In this document: positions 1 to 10,215 of the stretch, piece after piece | How the letters are laid out: each line of letters opens with the position of its first letter | Position numbering within the stretch: position 1 is the stretch's first letter | DNA from: Valencia hispanica | Taxonomy: Eukaryota; Chordata; Actinopteri; Cyprinodontiformes; Valenciidae | Assembly (NCBI GenBank): GCA_963556495.2 | Contig: OY747702.1 | Coordinates: forward strand, 7,195,001 to 7,259,000 | DNA: 64,000 nt | Direction of reading: 5' to 3' | The notes under the pieces: generated by a model | What the model was told of the DNA's origin: nothing | What the model saw: the letters and a program-made list of their open reading frames with translations, nothing else | Databases searched by the model: none | Position numbers and translations under genes: made by a program

Positions 1-652
1 GTACTTATCAATATTTTGATCATGAAAACCCACCAGATCTTAATCAAATTGTTTTTTTAGAAGAGAGTAAACCAATCTAAGGAATTCTATATTTGCGCCC
101 ATAGATTATTTCAAATAGAATGAGGCCAATATTCAAATTTGGTATTATATGCATTTATAATTTACCAAATCAAGACTATCCAATTTTGTCCCGTTTCTTC
201 CATCCCTTGTTTTTTCAATTTGCAACATTTTATCATAAAGTCACAAATCAGTTTGTAATTGTTCCTCTTATTTTAATATACCAAACTGTAGGAAGGATAA
301 GGTCTCATCAAATTCGTTCAATTACTTGGTGTTATATTCATATATAACTTTATCATAACCAAACAGTATCTCCAATTCTGTTTAGTCTTATCCATGGCCT
401 TTCTTAATCTGCTTTTAGAATCCAATTGTCTCTTAAAAATGATCTATAATCTTTGTCCTATTTTATCAATTATTTCATTCACAAAATGTGTTCCGTTACC
501 ACTATAGATCATTTGTGGATATCAAATCTAGGCATTATTTCTCTAAACAACATTTCTGCAACAGTTAGTGTATCTAAAGGTTTCACTGTTAACATTACAA
601 ATCCATTAGGAGAAATTTTATTTTCTTACTAAATAGAGCTTCTTCAATACAG
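1..652 (-). pseudogene. ERV integrase fragment (left, minus-strand copy)
   Basis: Remnant of a retroviral integrase, the pol enzyme that inserts viral DNA into host chromosomes. Read on the minus strand it carries a core-like stretch ending near the asparagine-glycine-threonine-histidine-phenylalanine signature (around 490-510) typical of gamma/epsilon-type integrases. Stops and at least one frameshift break it, so no product is expected. The same segment recurs inverted at 5,598-6,255. The fragment runs off the window at base 1, so its env and 3' LTR, if present, lie outside. It belongs with the 5' LTR at 3,958-4,379. Assignment to a retrovirus is firm because both copies connect to LTRs; the exact genus is not. 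Confidence 0.6.
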
Positions 653-812
653 CCTTCGTTTGCTCAAAGCTGTTTCTTAATGAGAAGCTTTTCTTTTTTT
701 CCATGTCTGACACACTTCTCGTCCATGAACTAATCAGTTTGAGAATTGAATTGTCCGTACGAAATGCTTTAATTAGTTCGCCACTAGAGGTCGCCATACC
801 CTTGTTCCCCAT
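618..812 (-). other. Short open frame joined to the ERV integrase arm
   Basis: A 64-codon open frame with a second in-frame ATG near 800. Its last 16 or so residues (FEQTKAVLKKLYLVRK) are shared with an open frame in the inverted copy at 5,538-5,657, but the upstream residues differ. The shared part ends at a good splice-donor-like sequence (TTA|GTAAGA here, TTG|GTAAGA in the other copy). It may be the start of the integrase zinc-finger region, or an unrelated exon-like sequence fused to it. I do not recognise the protein. Confidence 0.25.
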
Positions 813-880
813 TGTTGGCCAAATGCCAAAAACATGTAAAGTTCAATTTGAATCTTCTGTTAGCAATAATATGATTATTT

Positions 881-1028
881 ATCTTCATCTGATGCCCTGC
901 GATGGACTGGCGACCTGTCCAGGGTGTACCCTGCCTCTCGCCCCATGACCGCTGGAGATAGGCACCAGCTGCCCCGCAACCCTACATAGGATGGACGGGT
1001 ATGGAAAATGGATGGATCTTCATCTGAT
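881..1028 (+). mobile_element. Short RTE/Rex3-type LINE tail (or SINE) insertion with target duplication
   Basis: A 122-bp insert (894-1,015) with the CCTGCGATGGACTGGCGACC block and a GGATGGATG-type 3' end that is abundant in teleosts as the tail of RTE-like LINEs and SINEs that borrow it. It is flanked by a perfect 13-bp direct repeat, ATCTTCATCTGAT, at 881-893 and 1,016-1,028, the signature of target-primed insertion. It interrupts the degenerate ERV pol region. The tail family assignment rests on memory of the consensus. Confidence 0.7.
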
Positions 1029-1350
1029 TACAAACTTCACTTAAAACTTTAATTTTTCTTTTTCCAAGTAAAACAATTCTTTGGTAGCTTTCCCGTTTCA
1101 AGAGTTTTATGAAATCTGAAATTTTGATTATTAATTTATCCCCTACAGAGAATATGCCCAAATTCAAGTGAAAAAGGAAATCTCTTCCTAACAAATTAGA
1201 AAATAATCTCTAGATTTTATGATTATCACAACAGGTTTTTCCTGTAGCAAAATCTATTATTTTAATTTCATTTTTCTAACAACTCAATCTCATTTTTAGT
1301 GGAAAACAAAATTCCAGATTAATTTTTATTTTTTTTTCATCCGGCTTCAC
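982..1350 (-). pseudogene. ERV protease remnant
   Basis: On the minus strand a 70-codon frame (982-1,194) begins near the motif LLGRDFLFHLNLGIFS, which matches the C-terminal Leu-Leu-Gly-Arg-Asp helix region of retroviral aspartic proteases. Upstream minus-strand sequence continues in broken frames. The catalytic Asp-Thr/Ser-Gly triad is not visible, and the last codons run into the short LINE-tail insertion. Its place downstream of the 5' LTR and upstream of the integrase piece fits pro-pol order. The reverse transcriptase expected between here and 652 is missing, so a deletion of roughly 2 kb is inferred. Confidence 0.5.
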
Positions 1351-3936
1351 TAACTTCCTACCATTTTGTCAATGAGATAATCAGCAACTGATATTTCCAT
1401 AACAAAACATCACATCTCTATTCCTTGCCCTCTACTTATCTGCTCCTTCATAACGATTCTACAAATTAGCTTTTTATTATGATTATATGTGGAAGAGTCT
1501 GTTGCTAGATGCCCAAAAAACATGGTACCATTCTCAACTCAGATTGGGGCGAGGGCCGGCATCCTCTCCAATCTCAGGTGTAGGTCCAGACATCTTTCTT
1601 TCTTAATCAGACCCTTAATTTTGTCCCATTAGCAACAACTCCATTGAGTGTAAATACTGAAGTGCGCTTAAACTCAGTGTGCTACGGTAACTAAAGTTGA
1701 ATTTTGGAGTGCGTTACCACGTTCCTTACTACGGTAATCCCATAACAAACATTTCTTCTCTTTTTTGCAGTCTCTAACCCAGCGCATTACAAGATTGTTT
1801 CCTTTCAACATGTATCTTATCTGTCATTGAAATGTTAGAAGCAAACATCTGAAGCTGGCGCTTGTTACAAAGAATAAATTCACGTAGCCACCCAGCTGCT
1901 ACCCCACAGGTCCTGTAGACATCCGCCTGTATTTCAAAATAAAATCACTCTGCTCATAATCCGTCATTTTTAAACCATTTCTTTTATACTATATGAGAGA
2001 TCTCACAGACATCCCATGAATATCATTAAAAATATTAGCTAAGTTTTTTTATTATTATTATTATTAGAGTAAAAGTTGCCGCTGCACTTAAGAAATCCCA
2101 ACCTTTTGTATTGAGCTGCACGCAGCTAAAACATCCCCCTCATTATCAGCTAGCGGGGGGAGGTGTGTTTTCCTCCTCTTCTGCCTTCCGGCAGTTGGAT
2201 AACCTTTAACAATTTTGAAACGCAAGATCAATTTGGTTTCAAACAAGTCTTTCTCAGGAAGTCCATTTTACCGATTTCTGTCACAACCCATCACAGTTGG
2301 TTTGTTTATTAAGAGAAAAACTAACGACCCATTGTTGAGGGACAGAGGGGGGGGTGGCTTGTTTATTATCAGAACAGCCCTTCCTTGAGGGACAGATGGG
2401 GGGGTCGCTTGTTTATTATCAGAACAGCCCTTCCTTGAGGGGAAGGGGGGAAGGTGGTCGGTTGTTTAAGATAATTCATTTAGATCACAGTAAAGTTGAC
2501 CTTACTCTTCATAGGATTTTTTAAAAATATGTTAGTGAGTTTTCTCTTTTATTTTATTTTTCTCTTGGCGGAACTTTAGGAGAAAACTAAGTTTAAAACT
2601 TTTTTATCCTCCCGGGTGCTAAAAAACACATCTGTTTTACGCATTAACCCCTCATTTTTCTCTTCTTCCTCCTTCAAGAAGAATTCCTTTGAGACGGCAA
2701 ATGTCTAATTCTTAAATTTTGATCTTTTTAGTTTTATTTTAGATCGCAACTACCAAGAAGTGCGCGAAATTACTCAGTCAATCGTCGTTTTTCAAATTCA
2801 TAATCTTTATTTTAAAGAAATGTATTGTCTTTTCTCTTACATTAATTTTGCATCTCCTTTAAAATCTGCTATTTTTTCCCCATATTTCGATAAGTTACAT
2901 TTTGCTGTTTTTAATTTTAATTTTTAAATATTCATCATTCTCATGTTAATGAAGTAAATTCAGCTTTTATTTCTCTGTTATCTGATCTATTTATCTTATC
3001 GCAGTGTTATTTACTTAATCTTCAAACCATGAGACTCCGTTCAGCCTACAGCTGTTTCACCAAAGAAATCTCCATTCACACACACACAATCACACAACCG
3101 GTTTATCACACATTAATATAATTATGTATTTATTATCATGCTTTTTCATTACTAGTATTATTATTTAGATATTATTTATCATTAGGCCTATTTCTAATTG
3201 AGATCCCAGACCTCTGCGCGCTTTTGGAGTCCAACTCCTTTAACATGAATATTCATGCAAAGATCCCCGATCTTTATTTGCAAAACACAAACTTGCATTA
3301 CATAGGTCCCGGACCTAGTTATTTTTTCTTCTTTCACGCATCAAATTTTTACTCACTGGCTGTTGTCCCTGTGAAGGAAGACCCCATCCAACTGTTGCTC
3401 CGGGAGAAACCCCGGATCTGCCGGCCTCCTTTTTTACCTAACGGTGGGGTGGAGGACTTTGATACTGGTTCCGAACCAGGTTATGCACGGACTCTCAGCA
3501 GCCTGCGGTTCCTCCCGGAGATCCAGTCCGATCTGAGATCCTGGTCAAAGGAACAAGAAATGCCAGGGTTAAAATCGCTCTCTGATCTCTGAATTTTCTT
3601 TTTTTGACATTCCGTGGTTTCTCAATCCACAAGCTGCTCCCACTCAGCCTTCCTCGTGTCCAACACGCAAGCTTTCAGTAAGAAGCGTCCTAGCTTACCT
3701 TAGGGCCGGCCACACCCTGAGTTTACCGACCCGGTCGGCTTCTTTTTATCTCAACAGAAAAAGATAACATTTACTGGAGAACAACAGACAGAACATTTTA
3801 GATTAGTCAATTTTGCGCCTCGTGTGTCAGCGTTTACCAAATAACTTCAGGCCTGGGTCACTTCCGTCCTCTGATCTCCAGTATCTGTTAATCACAACAA
3901 TTTCCAAACTCACGTTTTCCTTTGCTTCTTCCAGAA
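1351..3936 (-). other. Degenerate interior of the left ERV (leader/gag position)
   Basis: This stretch lies between the primer-binding site and the protease remnant, where a retrovirus has its leader and gag. I see no sustained reading frame and no convincing zinc knuckle. The part nearest the LTR (about 3,200-3,936) is mixed in composition; 2,480-3,190 is very A+T-rich. It also contains a G-rich tandem repeat, given separately. Treat it as decayed or replaced gag, not as a gene. Confidence 0.35.
2335..2470. repeat. 50-bp G-rich tandem repeat
   Basis: About 2.7 copies of a 50-bp unit at 2,335-2,384, 2,385-2,434 and 2,435-2,470. Each unit has TTGAGGG, a run of eight or so G, then GTTTATTATCAGAACAGCCC. 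A weaker half-copy may precede it from 2,297. It sits inside the decayed left ERV interior. Confidence 0.75.
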
Positions 3937-3954
3937 ATCACGTCGGGGTCACCA
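3937..3954 (-). other. Primer-binding site, tRNA-Trp type
   Basis: On the minus strand, three bases after the LTR end, lies TGGTGACCCCGACGTGAT. It is the complement of the 3' end of vertebrate tRNA-Trp including CCA, as recalled. It marks where minus-strand DNA synthesis starts and fixes 3,958-4,379 as the 5' LTR. tRNA-Trp priming is well known from avian alpharetroviruses. Confidence 0.88.
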
Positions 3955-3957
3955 AAT

Positions 3958-4379
3958 TGTTGAGAAGGTGTTTTCACTCTAATTTAAAGCCTATTTTAAA
4001 GGAACAGACACATTTAATTTATGACCCTGGGCTTTCTCTGAGCTCTCATTTCACCTTCCCGCGTGCTTGTTCATTTCTGTAAAAAGGAGCAATAAGAACA
4101 ACAAACAACAATTATATATTTTAACAGTGAGACGTCATTCACTGGACTCAGTTCTAGTAACTGAGAACAGCTTTATCTCAGCATAAGGTTTTATTTGAAA
4201 CAAGTTAAAAAGAAACTCCTCCCACATAGATCTTCCTTCACAGAATGGTCACAGCATCTTCACCAAAAGGCACACAGGATGTGCCACATTCCTCTTGATT
4301 ATTCACGGTTTCTAAGTGTTTCCACATGCACTACAAAATTAGACCCTCATACAACATTAACAGAATTTATATCTCTTCA
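3958..4379 (-). mobile_element. ERV 5' LTR (left copy)
   Basis: A 422-bp LTR that starts with TG and ends with CA on the minus strand. It aligns end to end with the 422-bp LTR at 9,241-9,662 in the opposite orientation. On its sense strand it has an AATAAA-type polyadenylation signal shortly before the middle and an A+T-rich TATATAATT element. The primer-binding site lies just beyond its 3' end. Scattered substitutions separate it from the right LTR, so neither insertion is brand new; I could not count the differences reliably. Confidence 0.9.
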
Positions 4380-4544
4380 GGCCTTATGGCTGTTAGGGCG
4401 GCGGTAGCAGCCTTTACCTGCGACGTCGTCCTCTCCGGCTTGGCTAAACAGCGATCAGCTCCACCTTCCTTCACTGATACAGTACCTTTTTCTGCAGCTT
4501 TCCAGCAAAGCATTCATCCAACATAGGCTTTTTTCACGGTGGGT

Positions 4545-4705
4545 GGAAATGGCTTCAGTCTCCGGCATGCAGTTGCTTGTTAGCGGTCCCTTCCTCCCGG
4601 CAGCGTCTGTAATTCAGAAAGCTTCTGCAGAGCTCAGGGCAGAACAGTGGGGTTTATCTTATCTGTGGTTTGCGATTCACCTGATCGGTCAGCAGTCTTT
4701 GTTTT
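4545..4705 (+). repeat. Block resembling 30,520-30,690
   Basis: A stretch containing GCATGCAG, then TCTGTAATTCA, CTTCTGCAGAG and CACCTGATC resembles 30,520-30,690 in the same order and orientation, with gaps. Both lie in LTR-element-rich DNA, so it may be an internal segment of an older retroelement into which the left ERV inserted. No coding capacity is visible. The rest of 4,380-5,160 holds nothing I recognise. Confidence 0.35.
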
Positions 4706-5160
4706 CCTTGGAGTGAGTTTCTCCCAGAAACTTGCGTCCTTTCCCCTCACCAGCGAAGGAAGGTTTTCTTGGGGTCTCTCCTGGCACTGTCTAGTTGAAA
4801 GCCTAAGCGGAAGAGAGCGTGCTCCGGTGGGGGGAGACCTTATAAAAGCTCTGGTCCTCTTCTTCTCCTGTTGGAAAATGGCTTTCAAAAGAGGTGGTGA
4901 CCTAAAACACACTGTGGGTCTGAAGCCTGAACTATTACCTTCATCCACACCAAATGTGACAGCAATAAACCAAAAAATGAGTATTCTGCACACATTTTTA
5001 TAGCTACAGGTCAAAGGTGGTCAAAAGTGTGCCATATGCGCCATCTCCCAGGTAAATGCTGTAGTCCTCACTGAATAATAAATATCATCAGAATCATAAC
5101 TGCATCTTACCATATAAAGCTCCACGCCTTCCTTCAATGTTGTATTTTTATTATAAAGGG

Positions 5161-5597
5161 TGTTTGGACACGGTGCTGAAACAGTATGTTACTGGTACGT
5201 ACTGTGCGTAATCTCTTCATGAATAAGACATTTTACGCACGTCATATACTATGGCAGCGACTAAGTCCGCCCGGTCAAGTTATATATCTGAGTTTACAGC
5301 ATTACACTGGCTATTCGATGCGTCAATCATCAGAGTTCTGGGCCGCGATTGGTTCGAGTTACTTACCATAACGTGTCTTTCCATCCAAGCGCCATTGGTT
5401 GGAGATCTACCCTACATAAGGAATAAACCGGAAGAATTTTTTTATTTTTTTTATTTTTCTTCTGGGCATGCTCAGTGACCTTTGTTGGCGGAAGTGGAAG
5501 CGACGGAATCGGAAACAAAGCTGTAAAGACTACAAAAATGGCCACAGACATTTCGGGAGCGCATTTTCACTGTTTGTTTTACATTTTTTATCGGTTT
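5161..5597 (+). promoter_or_regulatory. Promoter-like sequence and possible first exon
   Basis: This segment has two CCAAT-type boxes (GATTGG near 5,347 and CCATTGG near 5,392), several GGAA ETS-type cores in a GGAAGTGGAAGCGACGGAA stretch near 5,490, and an ATG at 5,538. That ATG opens a frame into the integrase-arm edge and a donor-like GGTAAGA at about 5,632. It is more G+C-rich than its surroundings. No TATA box is placed convincingly. It could be a host promoter truncated by the ERV junction, or retroelement-derived sequence. Confidence 0.25.
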
Positions 5598-6460
5598 GAG
5601 CAAACAAAGGCTGTACTGAAGAAGCTCTATTTGGTAAGAAAGGATCATTTCTCCTAATGGATTTGTAATGTTAACAGTGAAACATTTAGATACACTAACT
5701 GTTGCAGAATGGTTTAGATGAATAATTGCCTAGATTTGATATCCACAAATGATCTATAGTGGTAACGGAACACATTTTGTGAATGAAATAATTGATAAAA
5801 TAGGACAAAGATTATAGATCATTTTTAAGAGACAATTGGATTCTAAAAGCAGATTAAGAAAGGCCATGGATAAGACTAAACAGAATTGGAGATATTGTTG
5901 GGTTATGATGTAGTTATATATGAATATAACACCAAGCAATTGAACGGATTTGATGAGACCTTAACCTTCCTACAGTTTGGTATATTAAAATAAGAGGAAC
6001 AATCACAAACTGATTTATGACTTTATGATAAAATGCAAATTGAAAAAAAAAGCGATAGAAGAAACGGGACAAAATTGGATATTGTCTTGATTTGGTAAAT
6101 TATAAATGCATATAATACCAAATTTGAATATTGGCCTCATTCTATTTGAAATAATCTATGGGCGTAGATATAGAATTCCTTAGATTGGTTTACTCTCTTC
6201 TAAAAAAACAATTTGATTAAGATCTGGGTGTTTTCATGATCAAAATACTGATAATTACATGAGTTATAAATGCAAACTAATCATATGCCAGATGATCCTA
6301 TATTCCTACAGGAAGAAGTGAGCTGAAAGTAGGTGACTGGATCCTGATTAAAAGCTGTAAACAGAAAATTGGTCATCACCCAGGTGGAAGAGGCCATTCC
6401 AGGTATTTTTGACCACACCAATGGCTGTAGAGACTGAGTTAGATAAACTTAACCCATTGT
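5598..6460 (+). pseudogene. ERV integrase fragment (right, plus-strand copy)
   Basis: The inverted counterpart of 1-652, continuing further downstream. After the shared core segment it reaches the integrase C-terminal domain near 6,330-6,460: VGDWILIKSCKQ, then after a frameshift RWKRPFQVFLTTP, the SH3-like region that ends gamma/epsilon-type pol proteins. Several stops and frameshifts make it non-functional. The copy begins abruptly at the shared edge (TTTGAGCAAAC), with no LTR, gag or reverse transcriptase before it, so it is 5'-truncated. Env-position sequence and a 3' LTR follow on the same strand. Confidence 0.65.
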
Positions 6461-9207
6461 AAAAAGCATTGACCATTACTAGATATAGGGAAAGCAGTCT
6501 AAGAAAAGTGGGGTTAAAGACTGATTCCAAAGGGAGGTAGATACATTAGGTTCTACTTGTCTCAACCTCAGTGAAGAGAACCAGGAGATCCACTTTTCTA
6601 TAGAGACTGCTTGAAGGGAGAGATAGTAACTATGAAGGTTTTTCTGCTATTTAGTACTTTTATTTTTACAGCTTTTTGGTGGTGTTATTTCAATTGGAAC
6701 GTTAGGACTCACAGAAAAATGACATATAGCACATGAGAATGCTGATTTATTTTCTTGGTTCACTCAGAGAAGGACACACAGAAACCCATTTGAAACTAGT
6801 GTATGGTGACAATATGCAAGATATCTAGCAAATAAATAAAACATTAACTGTTTTGTTTGTTCTCAGATGCCATATTCTGTAGGACATTTACCCAGATATG
6901 TAGAAGCTTTCACTAATCTTAATGATCTGTTTCCAGATGTTACACTCCAGGATTTGGACAAATTCTGAGCGTGCAGTACATGAATGAACAGGAAGTTATA
7001 TGGGTAATAATGTGTATACTTCCATGACAAAAGTAAGGGTTAATTGGAGACTGGGACGACATGAGATTGATCTAAATAGTTAAAGCTGGACCAGTACACT
7101 TAAAACCTGACCAAAGATTTATTTGTTTTGAAAATGATAAAAATGTGTGGTCATTTTCATACCAATCTGGGTACATGGGAAAAAATATATAGTATGTGCT
7201 CCATTCTTCGTGAATGTGATGGGAACTTTTCTATGGACGACCTGCTGATTTTCTGCGGATTTTGGCTCTGACACAATTACCCTCAAAATGAGAACGGTGG
7301 ATGTGCTTCTGTTGAGACTTAAAGAGCATTCTTTTCTTGTATTTGCAGAGCAGATTCGACACAGCAGAAGGAGGAGGCGTGATATTTCAGCCCCCCATGG
7401 TCCCATCTGGGCTCCGATATGCCCCCTGAAAACAAATTATGGAGTGATGGAAATAAGGTTCTATTATCTTTTTTCCCATGGACCGGGGTGGGTAAGGTCA
7501 TGTTATGATTGGACACGTTAAATTATAGATTCAGTGGTTTTGTTAATTCTTCCCTGGCAGTTCTAAAAGGTATAGCAACTGAGATCTAGGAATTGAGCTT
7601 AACAACTATAAATATACATGGAGATTAGTCTACAATACAGGTGTTTATTGAACTATAACATCTCTCCGTAACAGGCTGCAAATCTAGTCACACCTGTTTA
7701 ACAGGAGACTTATATAATTGGATGTTTCTGAAACAGTTCTGTTTCAGAAAAAGGGAGGAGATTCTTAGGCACTAGGGGAACTTAAATTTAAATTATTTTT
7801 TACAAAACAATGCCTTTCAAGTTGTCGCTTTAAAAGCATTTCAGATAAATAAATAAAAAACAGCATTTGTTTAGGGTTCAACAGTTTTTGGTTAAATAGG
7901 TTGAAATTATAGTTTTTTTAAATAAGTATTGGGCTTCATCAGCTCAGAAAAATGAATAACAATAGTCGGTGATGTGGTAAAATCTTATAAAACTATAGGT
8001 TTAATGAACTTAGGCTGTTAGCAGTGTAAATGAATAAAATTAAACTGATCATTTTCTGCGGGTTGAGCTTTAAAGCAGCAAATCATTTTTCTTTTGAGCG
8101 GTCTCTCATGCTCATGATGCCACTTCCACAATCCAAAAAGACCAGATGTTTCCTGTTTTCCATCCTGTTTTGGCACCTTTGTGAGGTTGGTTGTTTTAGC
8201 ACACAACCCATTCATCTTACCTTGTGACATGTTTATGCATTTAGTGTTTGTTTGGAAGTTTTTATTTACATTATAACCTCTACTATATATTTTGAAGAAA
8301 TATTTTTTATGGTCTAGATTGTTCCAGTGTTGCTCACTTTTGATACAAGATTTTTAGAGTGCACTTTGCGTCAATTATGATTTTTGTGATTTACATACAG
8401 CAAAAGCATTAGCTTTTTCCACAGATAGACCTAGTTTGTAAGCAGTCAGGATAATAGTTTGATTTTGTGTTAGTGCGGCCGATCAGTGCGGCACTACTTA
8501 AGATTATGAGGTGAGTGAGGGATTTGATTATTAAAAAAAAGGACAAATGCATAAGAAATGAATCTCAAATTAGATACAATTATGGATAAACCAAACAGGA
8601 AAAAGCAAATTAGTTGCAAGCTCTTCTTTTAGGCTTTGTTGACCAGGTGAGAGACCAGCGGCCAACCAGACCACGATCTCTCAGGTAATCATACTAAAGA
8701 AATAGGCTGGAGCCAATGCACTCCCACTGAGGAGTCAGGAAGAACCTGAGAGGACATCCAGGAGCAGCAAGCCAGAACGGGAGAAGAACAGCAATGAGAA
8801 GACCACACAACCTACTTGAACCCTCTGCTGAGAGGTTTCCAACTTCAGCACACCTGCACCATCAGGTGGCAGGGCGGCTTGGAGTACAGAGCTGCCCAGA
8901 TGGGGCAGCAGGGTTTGAAGGAAAAGAAGCTGAGACCCCTCCCAAAAGGGGCAGAACGGTCCTCTGGTCTGCGTGCAGTCCTTAGAGTTTTCAAACTCAA
9001 GGCTACTGAAAAGATACACTTTAGCTGCATATAGGTGATGTGCTGGCAACCTCTCACCTTAGGTCATAGAAGAGCGAGCCGGACGACCACTATTCCCCAC
9101 CAGAACAAGATGAATTGACTGCTGATCCGAAAAGTTCCAGAGAAGACCGACTCAAAATTGATATGATTCTATAAGTGTGATGCCTGATATTGTTCCTTAT
9201 ATATAGT
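6461..9207 (+). pseudogene. Eroded env region of the right ERV
   Basis: This is the env position between the integrase end and the polypurine tract. No long frame survives. A 77-codon frame at 7,288-7,521 contains the basic run RHSRRRRRD, which could be a relic of a furin-type cleavage region, but nothing else supports a domain call. Minus-strand and short frames elsewhere look accidental. A perfect 12-bp inverted repeat lies at 7,725-7,750, followed by a purine-rich run. The last 500 bp (8,640-9,160) are higher in G+C and unassigned. Confidence 0.4.
7725..7750. repeat. Perfect 12-bp inverted repeat
   Basis: TTTCTGAAACAG, two T bases, then its exact reverse complement CTGTTTCAGAAA. It would form a tight hairpin. 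A purine run, AAAAAGGGAGGAGA, starts at its right edge. Confidence 0.85.
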
Positions 9208-9240
9208 GATCTCTTATTTTAAGAGATCAAAAGAGGGACA
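9208..9240 (+). other. Hairpin plus polypurine tract before the 3' LTR
   Basis: A perfect 9-bp stem (GATCTCTTA, loop TTT, TAAGAGATC at 9,208-9,228) is followed by the purine run AAAAGAGGGA and then CA before the LTR TG at 9,241. The purine run is the expected plus-strand primer of reverse transcription. The hairpin partly overlaps it. Confidence 0.7.
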
Positions 9241-9662
9241 TGACGAGATAGAAATTCTGTTAATGTTGTATGAGGGTTTAATTCTGTAGTGCATGTGGCA
9301 ACACTTAGAAACAGTGAACAATCAAGAGGAATGTGGTACATCCTGTGTGCCTTGTGTGAAGAAGCTGTGACCATTCTGTGAACGAAGATCTATGTGGGAG
9401 GAGTTTCATGGAAACTCAACTTTCAATAAAAACCTTATGCTGAGATAAAGCTGTACTCAGTTACTAGAACTGAGTCCAGTGAACGATGTCTCGCTGTTAA
9501 AATATATAATTGTTGTTTGTTGTTCTTATTGCTCCTTTTCACAGAAATGAACGAGCACGCGGGATGTGAAATGAGAGCTCAGAGAGCTCAGGGTCATAAA
9601 TTAAATGTGTGTCTGTTCCTTTAAGATAGGCTTTAAATTAGAGTGAAAACACCTTTCCAACA
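9241..9662 (+). mobile_element. ERV 3' LTR (right copy)
   Basis: A 422-bp LTR, TG at 9,241 and CA at 9,661-9,662, homologous along its length to the left LTR in inverse orientation. A polyadenylation signal, AATAAA, lies near 9,426. The polypurine tract directly upstream shows it is a 3' LTR. No matching 5' LTR exists for this copy, so its target duplication cannot be read. Confidence 0.9.
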
Positions 9663-10150
9663 CTACGTAACAACTCCAGTCTATTTTAGCCGGCATTTTA
9701 ATGTCTGCTACTGATTCACAGCAGTTTGAATGCACAAATACTCAGAAATACAACTTTGAGCTTAATTTTCTCAAGATATGTCCTCTAGCATCAGAAAAAT
9801 GCCACAAGAACATGTTAACACCTAGAAAAACATGATTTTCATCGGAGTCGGTCTTTAAGTGGTACATTTTTGAAAGCACAAAGATTGATTAAAGTTGTTA
9901 AATGTTCCTTTGAAAAACTTTAAGTGTATTATGTTGCGTATATTGGAAAGAGTAGCACTTTTTTTCTACAATTAATTATTTTTTTTACAAACCACACCAT
10001 GGGTTTTCAGCTTATTATAGTGTATTTGGTCTGTTGCCTGATTGTATGCATTATCATGAACTATAAAAAGAGATATTTTATGTATTTACAGCACAGTTTT
10101 ATGGGCTCCACTTAGAGATTTGTAAATTAGTTAGAACTATATGGAGCATT
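9663..10150. other. No assignable content
   Basis: A+T-rich sequence after the ERV. I see short accidental frames only, no repeat family and no RNA gene. Confidence 0.5.
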
Positions 10151-10151
10151 A

Positions 10152-10215
10152 ATGGTGCTATCTCTATAGCACTTTAAAAACAACATGACAGCTGACCAAA
10201 GTGCTGTGCAATAAA
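10152..10215 (-). mobile_element. LINE 3' tail fragment
   Basis: The run CACTTTAAAAACAAC, then GCTGACCAAAGTGCTG and AATAAA matches the left end of the minus-strand LINE at 46,720-47,420 (CACTTTAAATAAACAAC, GGCTGACCAAAGTGCTGC). It is a 5'-truncated 3' end only. Confidence 0.6.

Noticed and set aside
3937..3954. Partial tRNA-Trp gene on the plus strand
   Set aside because: Only the 3' end with an encoded CCA is present and it abuts an LTR, so it is a primer-binding site, not a tRNA gene.
7746..7761. Polypurine tract of a second LTR
   Set aside because: The purine run is not followed by a TG-starting LTR; the true tract is at 9,229-9,238.
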